Shown here: positions 52,900 through 61,163 of the stretch, piece after piece
How the letters are laid out: the number at the start of each line of letters is the position of its first letter
Position numbering within the stretch: position 1 is the first letter of the stretch
Source of the DNA: Clostridium sp.
GTDB lineage: Bacteria; Bacillota; Clostridia; Lachnospirales; Lachnospiraceae
Direction of reading: 5' to 3'
Assembly (NCBI GenBank): GCA_023664325.1
Contig: JAMPFS010000003.1
Coordinates: forward strand, 1 to 64,000
Length of the DNA: 64,000 bases
The notes under the pieces: generated by a model
What the model was told of the DNA's origin: nothing
Databases searched by the model: none
What the model saw: the letters and a program-made list of their open reading frames with translations, nothing else
Made by a program: the position numbers and the translations under genes

Positions 52900-53715
52900 A
52901 TGGTAGTACAACACAACATGCAAGCAGTAAACACTAACAGAATGTTAGGACAGAACGTGAAAGCTGTAGCTAAGTCTACTGAGAAGTTATCATCTGGTTA
53001 TGCAGTTAACCGTGCAGCTGATGATGCAGCAGGACTTTCTATTTCTGAGAAGATGAGAAATCAGATTCGTGGTTTGAACCAGGCTGTTAAGAACTCTGAG
53101 GACGGTATTTCACTGATCCAGACAGCAGAGGGTAACATGAACGAGATTCACTCTATCCTTCAGAGAATGGGTGAGCTGGCAATCAAAGCTCGTAATGATG
53201 TTAACGCATCAGAAGATCGTCAGACAATTCAGGATGAGATTTCACAGCTGAAGCAGGAGATCTGCTCTATTACCAAGAAGGCTGAGTTCAACGGAACGAA
53301 GTTACTGAATGGTACAATGAAGAGTGGTAAGAACCTTCAGGTTGGTGCTAATCAGGGTGAATTGCTTAAGATTGCGATCAGTGGTACTTCACTTAAGAAG
53401 TTGGGTCTGACAAAGACATCCGTATCTACTGCAAAGGCAGCATCCGCAGCAATCAAGCAGATTCAGTCCGCAATCAAGAATGTATCTGCACAGCGTTCAT
53501 TACTCGGTGCTATCCAGAACAGACTTGAGTACACGATCAACAACTTGGAGAACTACTCTGAGAACCTGACATCTGCTGAGTCTAATATCAGAGATACTGA
53601 TATGGCTACAGAAATGGTTAACTACAGCAAGAACAACATCTTGCAGCAGGCTGCACAGTCTATGCTTGCACAAGCTAACCAGTCTAACCAAGCTGTATTA
53701 TCATTACTTCAGTAA
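52900..53715 (+). CDS. fliC: Flagellin (copy 1)
   Basis: The 271-residue protein consists of the D0/D1 domains only: N-terminal MVVQHNMQAVNTNRMLGQNV, LSSGYAVNRAADDAAGLSIS and GISLIQTAEGNMNEIHSIL; C-terminal ENLTSAESNIRDTDMATEM and QAVLSLLQ. It has no variable central domain. The ATG at 52900 has AAGGAGG upstream; the frame extends 14 codons further without a site. It differs from copy 2 mainly in the middle. Confidence 0.97.
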   Translation: MVVQHNMQAVNTNRMLGQNVKAVAKSTEKLSSGYAVNRAADDAAGLSISEKMRNQIRGLNQAVKNSEDGISLIQTAEGNMNEIHSILQRMGELAIKARNDVNASEDRQTIQDEISQLKQEICSITKKAEFNGTKLLNGTMKSGKNLQVGANQGELLKIAISGTSLKKLGLTKTSVSTAKAASAAIKQIQSAIKNVSAQRSLLGAIQNRLEYTINNLENYSENLTSAESNIRDTDMATEMVNYSKNNILQQAAQSMLAQANQSNQAVLSLLQ

Positions 53716-53736
53716 TTTCATAATTATTGGCGGTAA

Positions 53737-53762
53737 GAGCCGGTCTTTGACCGGCTTTTATT
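53737..53762 (+). terminator. Intrinsic terminator of flagellin 1
   Basis: AGCCGGTC (53738-53745), TTT, GACCGGCT (53749-53756), then TTTATT. Confidence 0.9.
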
Positions 53763-53822
53763 GTGCCTGAAAACAGATTCTGCCTGAAATAAAATTTTTT
53801 TGAAAAAATTTTAAAATAGGTA

Positions 53823-53849
53823 TAAAGTTATCGCAAAGAGTGTCGATAA
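53823..53849 (+). promoter_or_regulatory. Sigma-D promoter of flagellin 2
   Basis: TAAA (53823-53826), 15 nt, then GTCGATAA (53842-53849). The -35 is the exact consensus; the -10 differs at two positions. Confidence 0.7.
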
Positions 53850-53861
53850 ATATAGTGTAAG

Positions 53862-53936
53862 GAACTTGAAACGGAATCAGGTTCTAATAGAAAAACGAAA
53901 AGGAAACTATATCAAAAGGATTTGATGTCAAGGAGG
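53862..53936 (+). promoter_or_regulatory. Flagellin 2 leader with CsrA-type hairpins
   Basis: GAACTTG (53862-53868) pairs with CAGGTTC (53878-53884) around a loop containing CGGA. ATCAAA-AGGA-TTTGAT (53911-53926) is a perfect 6 bp stem with an AGGA tetraloop, a textbook CsrA site, 4 nt before the AGGAGG Shine-Dalgarno (53931-53936). It differs in sequence from the flagellin 1 leader but keeps the GGA-in-loop design. Confidence 0.7.
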
Positions 53937-53944
53937 AATTTATT

Positions 53945-54769
53945 ATGGTAGTACAACACAACATGCAGGCAGTAAACACAAACAGAATGTTAGGACAGAA
54001 CGTGAAGGCTGTAGCGAAGTCTACTGAGAAGTTATCATCTGGTTACGCAGTTAACCGTGCAGCAGATGATGCAGCAGGACTTTCCATTTCTGAGAAGATG
54101 AGAAATCAGATTCGTGGTTTGAATCAGGCTGTTAAGAACTCTGAGGATGGTATTTCACTGATTCAGACAGCAGAAGGTAACATGAATGAGATTCACTCCA
54201 TCCTTCAGAGAATGGGTGAACTTGCAATCAAAGCTCGTAATGATGTTAATGCATCAGAAGACCGTGATACAATCCAGGATGAGATTAAGCAGTTAAAAGA
54301 AGAGATTTGCTCTATCACTAAGAAGGCTGAGTTCAACGGAACAAAGCTGTTAGATGGTTCTATGTCTCTTGCAAATAGTGGCAAGCAGTTACAGGTAGGC
54401 GCTAATCAGGGCGAGTTGCTTCGGATTTCTATCAGTGGTACATCACTTAAGAAGTTAGGTCTTAAGTCAACATCTGTATCCACTGCTAAGGCAGCATCCG
54501 CAGCAATCAAGCAGATCCAGTCAGCAATCAAATTGGTATCTGCACAGCGTTCATTACTCGGTGCTATCCAGAACAGACTTGAGTATACAATTAATAACTT
54601 GGAGAACTACTCTGAGAACTTAACATCTGCTGAGTCTAATATCAGAGATACCGATATGGCAACAGAGATGGTTAACTACAGCAAGAACAACATCTTGCAG
54701 CAGGCTGCGCAGTCTATGCTTTCACAGGCTAATCAGGCTACACAGAGTGTACTTAGTCTCTTACAGTAA
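53945..54769 (+). CDS. Flagellin (copy 2)
   Basis: The 274-residue D0/D1 flagellin is nearly identical to copy 1 over its first 130 and last 90 residues. The main differences are in residues about 120-185 (DRDTIQDEIKQLKEE; SMSLANSGKQLQ). It ends QSVLSLLQ. It has its own promoter, leader and terminator, so the copies can be regulated apart. Long near-identical direct repeats make recombination between the copies possible. Confidence 0.97.
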   Translation: MVVQHNMQAVNTNRMLGQNVKAVAKSTEKLSSGYAVNRAADDAAGLSISEKMRNQIRGLNQAVKNSEDGISLIQTAEGNMNEIHSILQRMGELAIKARNDVNASEDRDTIQDEIKQLKEEICSITKKAEFNGTKLLDGSMSLANSGKQLQVGANQGELLRISISGTSLKKLGLKSTSVSTAKAASAAIKQIQSAIKLVSAQRSLLGAIQNRLEYTINNLENYSENLTSAESNIRDTDMATEMVNYSKNNILQQAAQSMLSQANQATQSVLSLLQ

Positions 54770-54788
54770 GCATATAATTAAATGAATG

Positions 54789-54822
54789 AATAGGCTGGCC
54801 TATGCGGGTCAGCCTATTTTAC
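54789..54822 (+). terminator. Intrinsic terminator of flagellin 2
   Basis: AATAGGCTG (54789-54797) pairs with CAGCCTATT (about 54810-54818), followed by TTACT. It separates flagellin 2 from the glycosylation operon. Confidence 0.75.
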
Positions 54823-54848
54823 TATCAGGAAATTTTTGGAGGGTGAAA

Positions 54849-55112
54849 ATGGCAGATTTACTGGAAGTGTTAAATGCAATTACAGAGTTTCTCTATCAGG
54901 AAAAGAAAAATGATGCCTATGGCTTATTGGCAAGATGTCTGCCAATCTTAAGTTCCTTTTTGGAGGAGATGACAGACATTGGTTTACAAACAGAAATTAA
55001 AGATGCATTACAGGAAGCGATGGAGGCAATGGAGGCAGATGATGTGACTTTGTTAGCCGATATCTTGCAATATGAGGTCATTGAAAGGCTGGCAACACTG
55101 GAAGAGGAATAA
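54849..55112 (+). CDS. Small helical protein before the Maf gene, unknown function
   Basis: The 87-residue acidic helical protein has no motif I recognise. GGAGG precedes the ATG at 54849, and the frame's upstream part overlaps the terminator. It lies 3 nt before the Maf-type gene, so it may act with it. Confidence 0.65.
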   Translation: MADLLEVLNAITEFLYQEKKNDAYGLLARCLPILSSFLEEMTDIGLQTEIKDALQEAMEAMEADDVTLLADILQYEVIERLATLEEE

Positions 55113-55115
55113 CAG

Positions 55116-56975
55116 ATGGATTGGTTGGAAAAGAATTTAAAATGTTTAGAAAACGAAGAAGAATTAGATTATCATAAGCTCTACGATTTTGCAAAGACGT
55201 GGCAGGAAGAAAACACAGAATACTTTACCGCTGAAGCGAGGGACGGCAGTGTAATTCTTGGTGCATTTCGGGAAGAAAAACAGATTTTGTTGAATAGTAC
55301 CTATAAGCCGTTACAGGAGGCAGAGAAATTTGCCAAAAAAATTCAATTGACGGATAATTCTGTTATTGCTTTTATGGGTATAGGCAATGGTATTATTGTG
55401 AAGGCTATTGCTGAGCAGCTGAATGAAGAGGCTCAGCTTTATATTTATGAACCGTCAAAAGAATTATTTGCCTTTGTCATGCAATATTTTGATTTGTCAG
55501 AGATACTTCGTGATAAGCGGATTAAAATTTTTGTTGAGGGTATTAACGAGCAGTATTTTGATTTAGTGCTGACCTATAATATTGATAATGTGAATATTGG
55601 CGTTACAATTTTGGAAACACATCCCAAATACAGGGAGCTGTTTCCGGAAAAGTTTGAAAGTTTTTCCAAACAATTTAAGGATTGCAGAAACAGTGCGTTG
55701 GTGAATATGAAAACGATTATCGAGCAGCAGACGACGATGGTACGCAATGCAATTTTAAATGTTGCCGATTTAGTTTATTCCAAAATGACGGCAGACTTTG
55801 TCGGGGCATTTCCGAAAGGTATGCCGGCAATTCTGGTGTCGGGCGGACCTTCGCTAGATAAGAATTTTGAGGTTTTAAAGCAGGCAAAGGGGAAGGCCTT
55901 GATTCTTGCCGTAGACCGTACCGCACAATATCTGTTGGACAGAGATATCGTTCCGGATATGTTCTGCTCCCTGGATTATAGAAAAAGTGTCAGATTGTTT
56001 CAGGATGAACGCCTTAAACAGGTTCCCTTTTTGTATATGTCTGATTTGAACCATGCGGTTCTCGATGTTTTAGGCAGGGAGAACCTTATTTTTGGTACTA
56101 CCAGCTTAAAATTCTATAATTGGCTGATTGGTGAATTTGGAAAAAAGGGAATTGATTTACCGATTGGCGGTTCTGTAGCAACTTTGGGATATTCTTTTGT
56201 GAAAATGACAGGGATTAACCGTCTGATACTGGTTGGGCAGGATTTGGCACTGACCGGAGGAGCAAATTATGCAGGCGGCATGGTGAGTGGAGTATCAGAT
56301 CTTGATGAGTATGACACAATGGAAGTGCCGGGTAATGTAGAGGACACAGTGACTACCCGAGGGGATTATTATGTATATTTAAAATGGTTTGAACAGGCGG
56401 TCAAAGAGGCAAATGAAAGTGGCATGGAGGTGATCAATGCCACAGAAGGCGGCGCCAAGATTGAAGGAACAGAGATTATGCCACTGCAGGAGGCAGTTGA
56501 TCGGTATTGCCAGAAAGAATATGATCTGGAATCGGTTTTTGGAGAAATACAGCCGTTAGTACCGGAAGAAACAATACCGGATGTGATAACATTATTAGAA
56601 GAGAAGAAAAGAGAATTGCCTAAATTAAAGAAAAAAGCGAAGGATGCAGCGGAAATGGCAAGGCGTTGTGGTGTATTGTCAGAACGGGGAGATTATGGTA
56701 AGGAATTTAAGGAGAAAAACAAAATCTTAAGTCAGACAACGGCTTTATTTGATGAGTCATCGATGGCAAGTCTCTTAAGCAGTTATGTGGAAGGGCTTTT
56801 GGCAAACGAGGATGTAGATTTGTATGTCACGAAGGATGATAATCAGGATGAGATGGTAAGGCTGTATCGCAAGATGGAGAAGAATTATCAGTATATTTAT
56901 GAAAATGCAGATGCGGTGATTGCATTATATGATTCTATGCTGGAAACCTTAAAGATGAGCAGGGCAGGTGAGTAA
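55116..56975 (+). CDS. Maf-type motility accessory factor, flagellin glycosyltransferase
   Basis: The 619-residue protein has the MptE-like/DUF115 core (AILVSGGPSLDKNFEVLKQA, about residues 237-256; LPIGGSVATLGYSF; LILVGQDLALTGG) within the Maf architecture, plus N- and C-terminal helical regions. Maf proteins transfer nonulosonic acids such as pseudaminic, legionaminic or sialic-type sugars to flagellin Ser/Thr. The next genes make an activated nonulosonate. The stop lies 1 nt before the CMP-transferase gene. Confidence 0.9.
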   Translation: MDWLEKNLKCLENEEELDYHKLYDFAKTWQEENTEYFTAEARDGSVILGAFREEKQILLNSTYKPLQEAEKFAKKIQLTDNSVIAFMGIGNGIIVKAIAEQLNEEAQLYIYEPSKELFAFVMQYFDLSEILRDKRIKIFVEGINEQYFDLVLTYNIDNVNIGVTILETHPKYRELFPEKFESFSKQFKDCRNSALVNMKTIIEQQTTMVRNAILNVADLVYSKMTADFVGAFPKGMPAILVSGGPSLDKNFEVLKQAKGKALILAVDRTAQYLLDRDIVPDMFCSLDYRKSVRLFQDERLKQVPFLYMSDLNHAVLDVLGRENLIFGTTSLKFYNWLIGEFGKKGIDLPIGGSVATLGYSFVKMTGINRLILVGQDLALTGGANYAGGMVSGVSDLDEYDTMEVPGNVEDTVTTRGDYYVYLKWFEQAVKEANESGMEVINATEGGAKIEGTEIMPLQEAVDRYCQKEYDLESVFGEIQPLVPEETIPDVITLLEEKKRELPKLKKKAKDAAEMARRCGVLSERGDYGKEFKEKNKILSQTTALFDESSMASLLSSYVEGLLANEDVDLYVTKDDNQDEMVRLYRKMEKNYQYIYENADAVIALYDSMLETLKMSRAGE

Positions 56976-56976
56976 T

Positions 56977-57738
56977 ATGAAAGTGTTGGCAGTTATTCCT
57001 GCCAGGGCAGGTTCCAAATCAGTACCTCACAAAAACATACGGGAGATTGGCGGAAAGCCAATGCTGGCACATTCCATTGACCATGCAAAGGCATCCCGGT
57101 ATATTAATCGTATCATAGTCAGTACAGACAGTGCGGAATATGCAGAGATTGCAAAAAAATATGGTGCGGAGGTGCCTTTTTTAAGACCGGCGGAATATGC
57201 AACAGACACGGCACTGGATTATGATGTCTTTTACCATGCCTTGAAATGGCTTAAGGAAACGGAAAATTATCTGCCGGATATTGTGGTGCAGTTACGTCCG
57301 ACATATCCAATACGAAAGGCATCCGACATCGACAAAATGATTGAGCTTCTAATGGAGAATCCACAGGCGGATTCTGTCCGCAGTATGTCGAAAGCAACGG
57401 AAGTGCCTTATAAAATGTGGTTGATAGGGCAGAATGGTTCTTGTGATATTGGAAATAGTGCAAAACAGGGCAGTCATGCGCTCGGGCAGGTTACTCCACT
57501 TATGACGAATATCCCGGAATGTTACAATATGCCAAGACAGCAGCTACCGGAAGTGTATTATCAGAATGCATGTATTGATATATTCCGACCGGATGTGGTA
57601 TTATATAAACAGTCCATGTCGGGAGATGTGATTTTGGGATATGCGATGGAAGAAAATTATGACATTGATACGGAAGAAGATTTTGTCAGAGCAATGAAGA
57701 AGCTGGATAGTATGCCAGATGGAAGAAAGCATATATAA
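56977..57738 (+). CDS. CMP-nonulosonate (acylneuraminate) cytidylyltransferase
   Basis: The 253-residue enzyme has the NeuA/PseF motifs AVIPARAGSKSVPHKNI (about residues 4-20), IIVSTDSAEYAEIA, a QLRPTYPIR segment and a YDIDTEEDF C-terminus. It activates a nonulosonic acid with CTP. The sugar (pseudaminic, legionaminic or other) is not clear. The ATG at 56977 is preferred over a GTG three codons upstream. Confidence 0.92.
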   Translation: MKVLAVIPARAGSKSVPHKNIREIGGKPMLAHSIDHAKASRYINRIIVSTDSAEYAEIAKKYGAEVPFLRPAEYATDTALDYDVFYHALKWLKETENYLPDIVVQLRPTYPIRKASDIDKMIELLMENPQADSVRSMSKATEVPYKMWLIGQNGSCDIGNSAKQGSHALGQVTPLMTNIPECYNMPRQQLPEVYYQNACIDIFRPDVVLYKQSMSGDVILGYAMEENYDIDTEEDFVRAMKKLDSMPDGRKHI

Positions 57739-57803
57739 CAAAAAGAATGTTTAATAGATTACAATAATGTACTGAGTGGAGAATAACAAAGGAGGGCTAC
57801 AGT

Positions 57804-59300
57804 ATGAGTAACGAAATGTTTGAGGGTTTATTTATTTTTGAAATGGCAAATTCCCATCAGGGAAGTGTGGAGCACGGGATGGATATTATCCACGAGATGA
57901 GTAAGATTGCCAGAAGACATAATATAAAGGCTGCTGTAAAGTTGCAGTTCCGTAATCTGGATACATTTATCCACCCAGATTATAAAGGCAGGCAGGATGT
58001 AAAACATATTCCGAGATTTGAGAGTACAAAATTGAATTATGAACAGTTTGCCCAGCTGGTGGCTGCCGTTCATGAGGAGGGTCTGATTGCCATGAGTACC
58101 CCGTTTGATGAGGACGGTGTGGACTGGTGCATGGATATGGGAGTGGACATTATCAAGATTGCAAGTTGTTCCGCTCTGGATTGGCCGTTATTGGAAAAGG
58201 CGGCAGCGGCAAATAAGCCGTTAATTATTTCTACCGGAGGCAAGCCTTTATCGGATATTGATAAATTATATAATTTCTTTACGCATAGAGGCTGTGATTT
58301 TGCATTTCTGCACTGTGTGGCAGAGTATCCGGCACCGATGGAGCGTTTGCAGTTGGATTTCATTGATAAGATGAACCGCAGATATCCGGATATCACGATT
58401 GGTTATTCTGGCCATGAGAATCCGGATGATAATACAGCACCGATGCTGGCAATTGCTAAGGGCGCAAAAATTTTAGAGCGTCATGTGGGATTGCCAACGG
58501 AGACAATTACGCTTAATGCCTATTCGATGAATCCGGAACAGGCAGACCGCTGGGTAGCCGCAGCGTTACAGGCGAGAAGCATGTGTGGATTAAAGAAAGC
58601 CGGGGAGAAATATATTTCCCAGGAAGAGTTGGATTCCCTGAATTCACTGATGCGGGGCGTATATGTAAAACGGGATATCAAAGAAGGAGAGGAAATAGCA
58701 AAAGAGGATGTGTTCTTTGCTATGCCGTGCCATGACAAGCAGATGACTTCCGGTGAATTTTATGATGGGGTTGTGGCGAGCAGGGATTACAAGGCAAATG
58801 AAGAGCTTCACGAGAAGAAAAAATTGACAGATGTTAATCTGGCAAGAAGTGTGGTTCATGATGCAAAAGGTATGCTTTATGAAGCGGGAATCGCATTAGG
58901 GGATGATTTTGATGTCGAGCTTTCCCATCATTATGGGATGAAGCATTTCCGACAGACCGGAGCGATTCTGATTAATATTATCAATAGGGAATACTGCAAG
59001 AAATTATTAATTGTACTGCCGGGACAGAAACACCCGACACATGCGCATAAAGTGAAGGAAGAGACTTTCCAGTTATTGTATGGTGATCTGACTGTAACCA
59101 TTGAAGGAAAAGAGAGAAAGATGAAGCCGGGAGATATTCAGACAGTACTGCGGGGAGAGAAGCATTCCTTTACCTCGCAGACCGGAGCAATTTTCGAGGA
59201 GGTTTCGACGACTCATGTAAAGAGCGATTCCTATTATGATGATCCGGCAATCCGCAGGATGGATCCGATGGAGAGAAAGACGATACTTCGGAAGTGGTAA
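57804..59300 (+). CDS. NeuB-family nonulosonate synthase fused to SAF and cupin domains
   Basis: The 498-residue protein has a NeuB TIM-barrel (about residues 10-275; EMANSHQGSVEHG, HCVAEYPAP, IGYSGHENP), a SAF antifreeze-like domain (about 287-345; MRGVYVKRDIKEGEEI) and a C-terminal cupin (about 370-498; KHPTHAHKVKEE, LRGEKHSF). The cupin resembles sugar isomerases such as D-lyxose isomerase, with His and Glu metal ligands. The barrel condenses PEP with a hexosamine derivative. The sugar product is not known. AGGAGG precedes the ATG. It follows the CMP-transferase gene by 65 nt. Confidence 0.88.
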   Translation: MSNEMFEGLFIFEMANSHQGSVEHGMDIIHEMSKIARRHNIKAAVKLQFRNLDTFIHPDYKGRQDVKHIPRFESTKLNYEQFAQLVAAVHEEGLIAMSTPFDEDGVDWCMDMGVDIIKIASCSALDWPLLEKAAAANKPLIISTGGKPLSDIDKLYNFFTHRGCDFAFLHCVAEYPAPMERLQLDFIDKMNRRYPDITIGYSGHENPDDNTAPMLAIAKGAKILERHVGLPTETITLNAYSMNPEQADRWVAAALQARSMCGLKKAGEKYISQEELDSLNSLMRGVYVKRDIKEGEEIAKEDVFFAMPCHDKQMTSGEFYDGVVASRDYKANEELHEKKKLTDVNLARSVVHDAKGMLYEAGIALGDDFDVELSHHYGMKHFRQTGAILINIINREYCKKLLIVLPGQKHPTHAHKVKEETFQLLYGDLTVTIEGKERKMKPGDIQTVLRGEKHSFTSQTGAIFEEVSTTHVKSDSYYDDPAIRRMDPMERKTILRKW

Positions 59301-59333
59301 GAAAAAGTTGCAATAAAACGAGGTGATGTTGGA

Positions 59334-60998
59334 ATGGCAAGGGTAGTGTCAATCGGAGCACAGAATTTTGAAAAAATAATAACAAACAATTGTTTTTATG
59401 TGGATAAGACGGCATTGATTAAAGAGTGGTGGGAGAGTATGGATGAGGTTACGCTGATTACCCGGCCGAGACGGTTTGGCAAGACACTTAACATGAACAT
59501 GCTGGATCGTTTTTGGAATGTGAAGTACCAGGGACAGGGTGAGGTTTTTGAAGGTCTGGATATCTGGAAGGAGGAAAAATACCGGGAATTGCAGGGAACT
59601 TATCCTGTGATTTTCCTGACTTTTGCCGATGTTAAACAGGTAACGTTTGAAGATACTGTGTTCCAGATGAAACGGAATATTGCGGAACTATATAACCAGA
59701 ATGATTTTCTGCTAAAATCAGAGGTGCTAAATGATGCAGAGCGGGAGCAGTTTCAATCTGTCAGACCGACAATGGGCGATGCAGCGGCACAGGCTGCAAT
59801 ACGGGATTTGATGAAATATCTGGAACGTTATTATGGCAGGAAGGTAATTATGCTGCTGGATGAATATGATACGCCAATGCAGGAGGCATATGTTAGCGGA
59901 TTCTGGGAAGAGCTGGTTTCTTTTACCAGAGGTTTGTTTAATGCTACGTTTAAGACAAATCCGTATCTGGAACGTGCGATCATGACAGGGATTACCCGGG
60001 TGAGCAGGGAATCCATGTTTTCGGATTTGAATAATCTGAACGTAGTTACTACCACATCCGAGGAATATGCCACCTATTTTGGGTTTACCGAGACCGAGGT
60101 TTTTGCATCAATGGAAGAATTTGAGCTTACGGATAAAGAAGGCGTGAAAAAATGGTATGATGGGTTTACTTTTGGCAGTGTAACCGATATCTATAATCCG
60201 TGGTCCATTATTAATTATTTGAATAAGAAAAAATTTGGCGCTTACTGGGCGAACACCAGCTCAAATTCCCTTGCGGGCAGTCTGCTTCAAAAAGGGAACA
60301 AGCACATAAAGATGCAGTTTGAACAACTGCTTCATGGAGAATCCATTACATGCAGCGTTGATGAAGAAATCGTCTATAACCAGTTAGACCAGAATGATGA
60401 TGCCGTATGGAGCCTTTTACTGGCATCAGGATATTTGAAGGTGACAGGGGTTCAGGGAAACCAATATGAATTGGTGCTGACTAATTATGAAGTCAAGCAG
60501 ATGTTTGAGCGGATGGTACACGGATGGTTTGGAATAGGGGCATCAAATTACAACGATTTTATAAAGGCACTTCTCATAGGGGATATGAAGGCGATGAATG
60601 GGTACATGAACAGAGTTACAATTTCTATGTTTAGTTCGTTTGATGGGGGAACTCATCCGTCCCAGACAGAGCCGGAGCGCTTTTACCATGGATTTGTATT
60701 GGGATTACTGGTAGACCTTGCAGGGAGATACCGGGTAACTTCTAACCGGGAAAGCGGGTTTGGGCGTTATGATGTAATGCTGGAGCCGTTAGATAAAACA
60801 GCGGATGATGGAATCATTTTGGAGTTTAAAGTATTTCATCCCCACAAGGAGAAAGGTTTGGAGGATACCGTACAGGCGGCGTTAAGGCAGATTGAGGAAA
60901 AGAAATATGAGCAGGTGTTACTGGATGCTGGTGTAGAGAAAGAACGGATTCGCAAGTATGGGTTTGCTTTTGAGGGGAAGAATGTGCTGATTGGGTGA
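59334..60998 (+). CDS. AAA-ATPase-like/PD-(D/E)XK nuclease-like protein (DUF1703 family)
   Basis: The 554-residue protein starts with the AAA-ATPase-like domain (YVDKTALI; LITRPRRFGKTLNMNML with Walker A-like RRFGKT, about residues 45-50; MLLDEYDTPMQ, about 175-185). It ends in a PD-(D/E)XK nuclease-like domain (about 470-554; RYDVMLEP and ILEFKVF). The family is common in Bacteroides and clostridia, often in many copies, with unknown function. Its place inside a glycosylation locus is odd, and it may be a mobile passenger. GAGGTGATG precedes the ATG. Confidence 0.88.
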   Translation: MARVVSIGAQNFEKIITNNCFYVDKTALIKEWWESMDEVTLITRPRRFGKTLNMNMLDRFWNVKYQGQGEVFEGLDIWKEEKYRELQGTYPVIFLTFADVKQVTFEDTVFQMKRNIAELYNQNDFLLKSEVLNDAEREQFQSVRPTMGDAAAQAAIRDLMKYLERYYGRKVIMLLDEYDTPMQEAYVSGFWEELVSFTRGLFNATFKTNPYLERAIMTGITRVSRESMFSDLNNLNVVTTTSEEYATYFGFTETEVFASMEEFELTDKEGVKKWYDGFTFGSVTDIYNPWSIINYLNKKKFGAYWANTSSNSLAGSLLQKGNKHIKMQFEQLLHGESITCSVDEEIVYNQLDQNDDAVWSLLLASGYLKVTGVQGNQYELVLTNYEVKQMFERMVHGWFGIGASNYNDFIKALLIGDMKAMNGYMNRVTISMFSSFDGGTHPSQTEPERFYHGFVLGLLVDLAGRYRVTSNRESGFGRYDVMLEPLDKTADDGIILEFKVFHPHKEKGLEDTVQAALRQIEEKKYEQVLLDAGVEKERIRKYGFAFEGKNVLIG

Positions 60999-61047
60999 AG
61001 AAAAAGCGGTGGCTGAGTGCGTTTTATTGACTTAGCAGCATTTCCTT

Positions 61048-61075
61048 TAAATAAAAAGTATAATTCTGCCGATAT
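61048..61075 (+). promoter_or_regulatory. Possible sigma-D promoter of the CDP-glycerol transferase gene
   Basis: TAAA (61048-61051), 16 nt, then a perfect GCCGATAT (61068-61075). Sequence after it overlaps a TATAAT. If real, it places glycerol-phosphate transfer in the flagellar regulon. Confidence 0.5.
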
Positions 61076-61163
61076 AATATACATAGGTGTCAAGAAAGAA
61101 ATATTTACTTTGGATTGGCAGTATATTAGAATGACAAATCACTCACGGAGGAGGCAATACAGA

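Noticed and set aside
59334..60998. AAA-like protein as part of the nonulosonate pathway
   Set aside because: Its nuclease-like domain has no link to sugar chemistry; kept as a separate passenger hypothesis.
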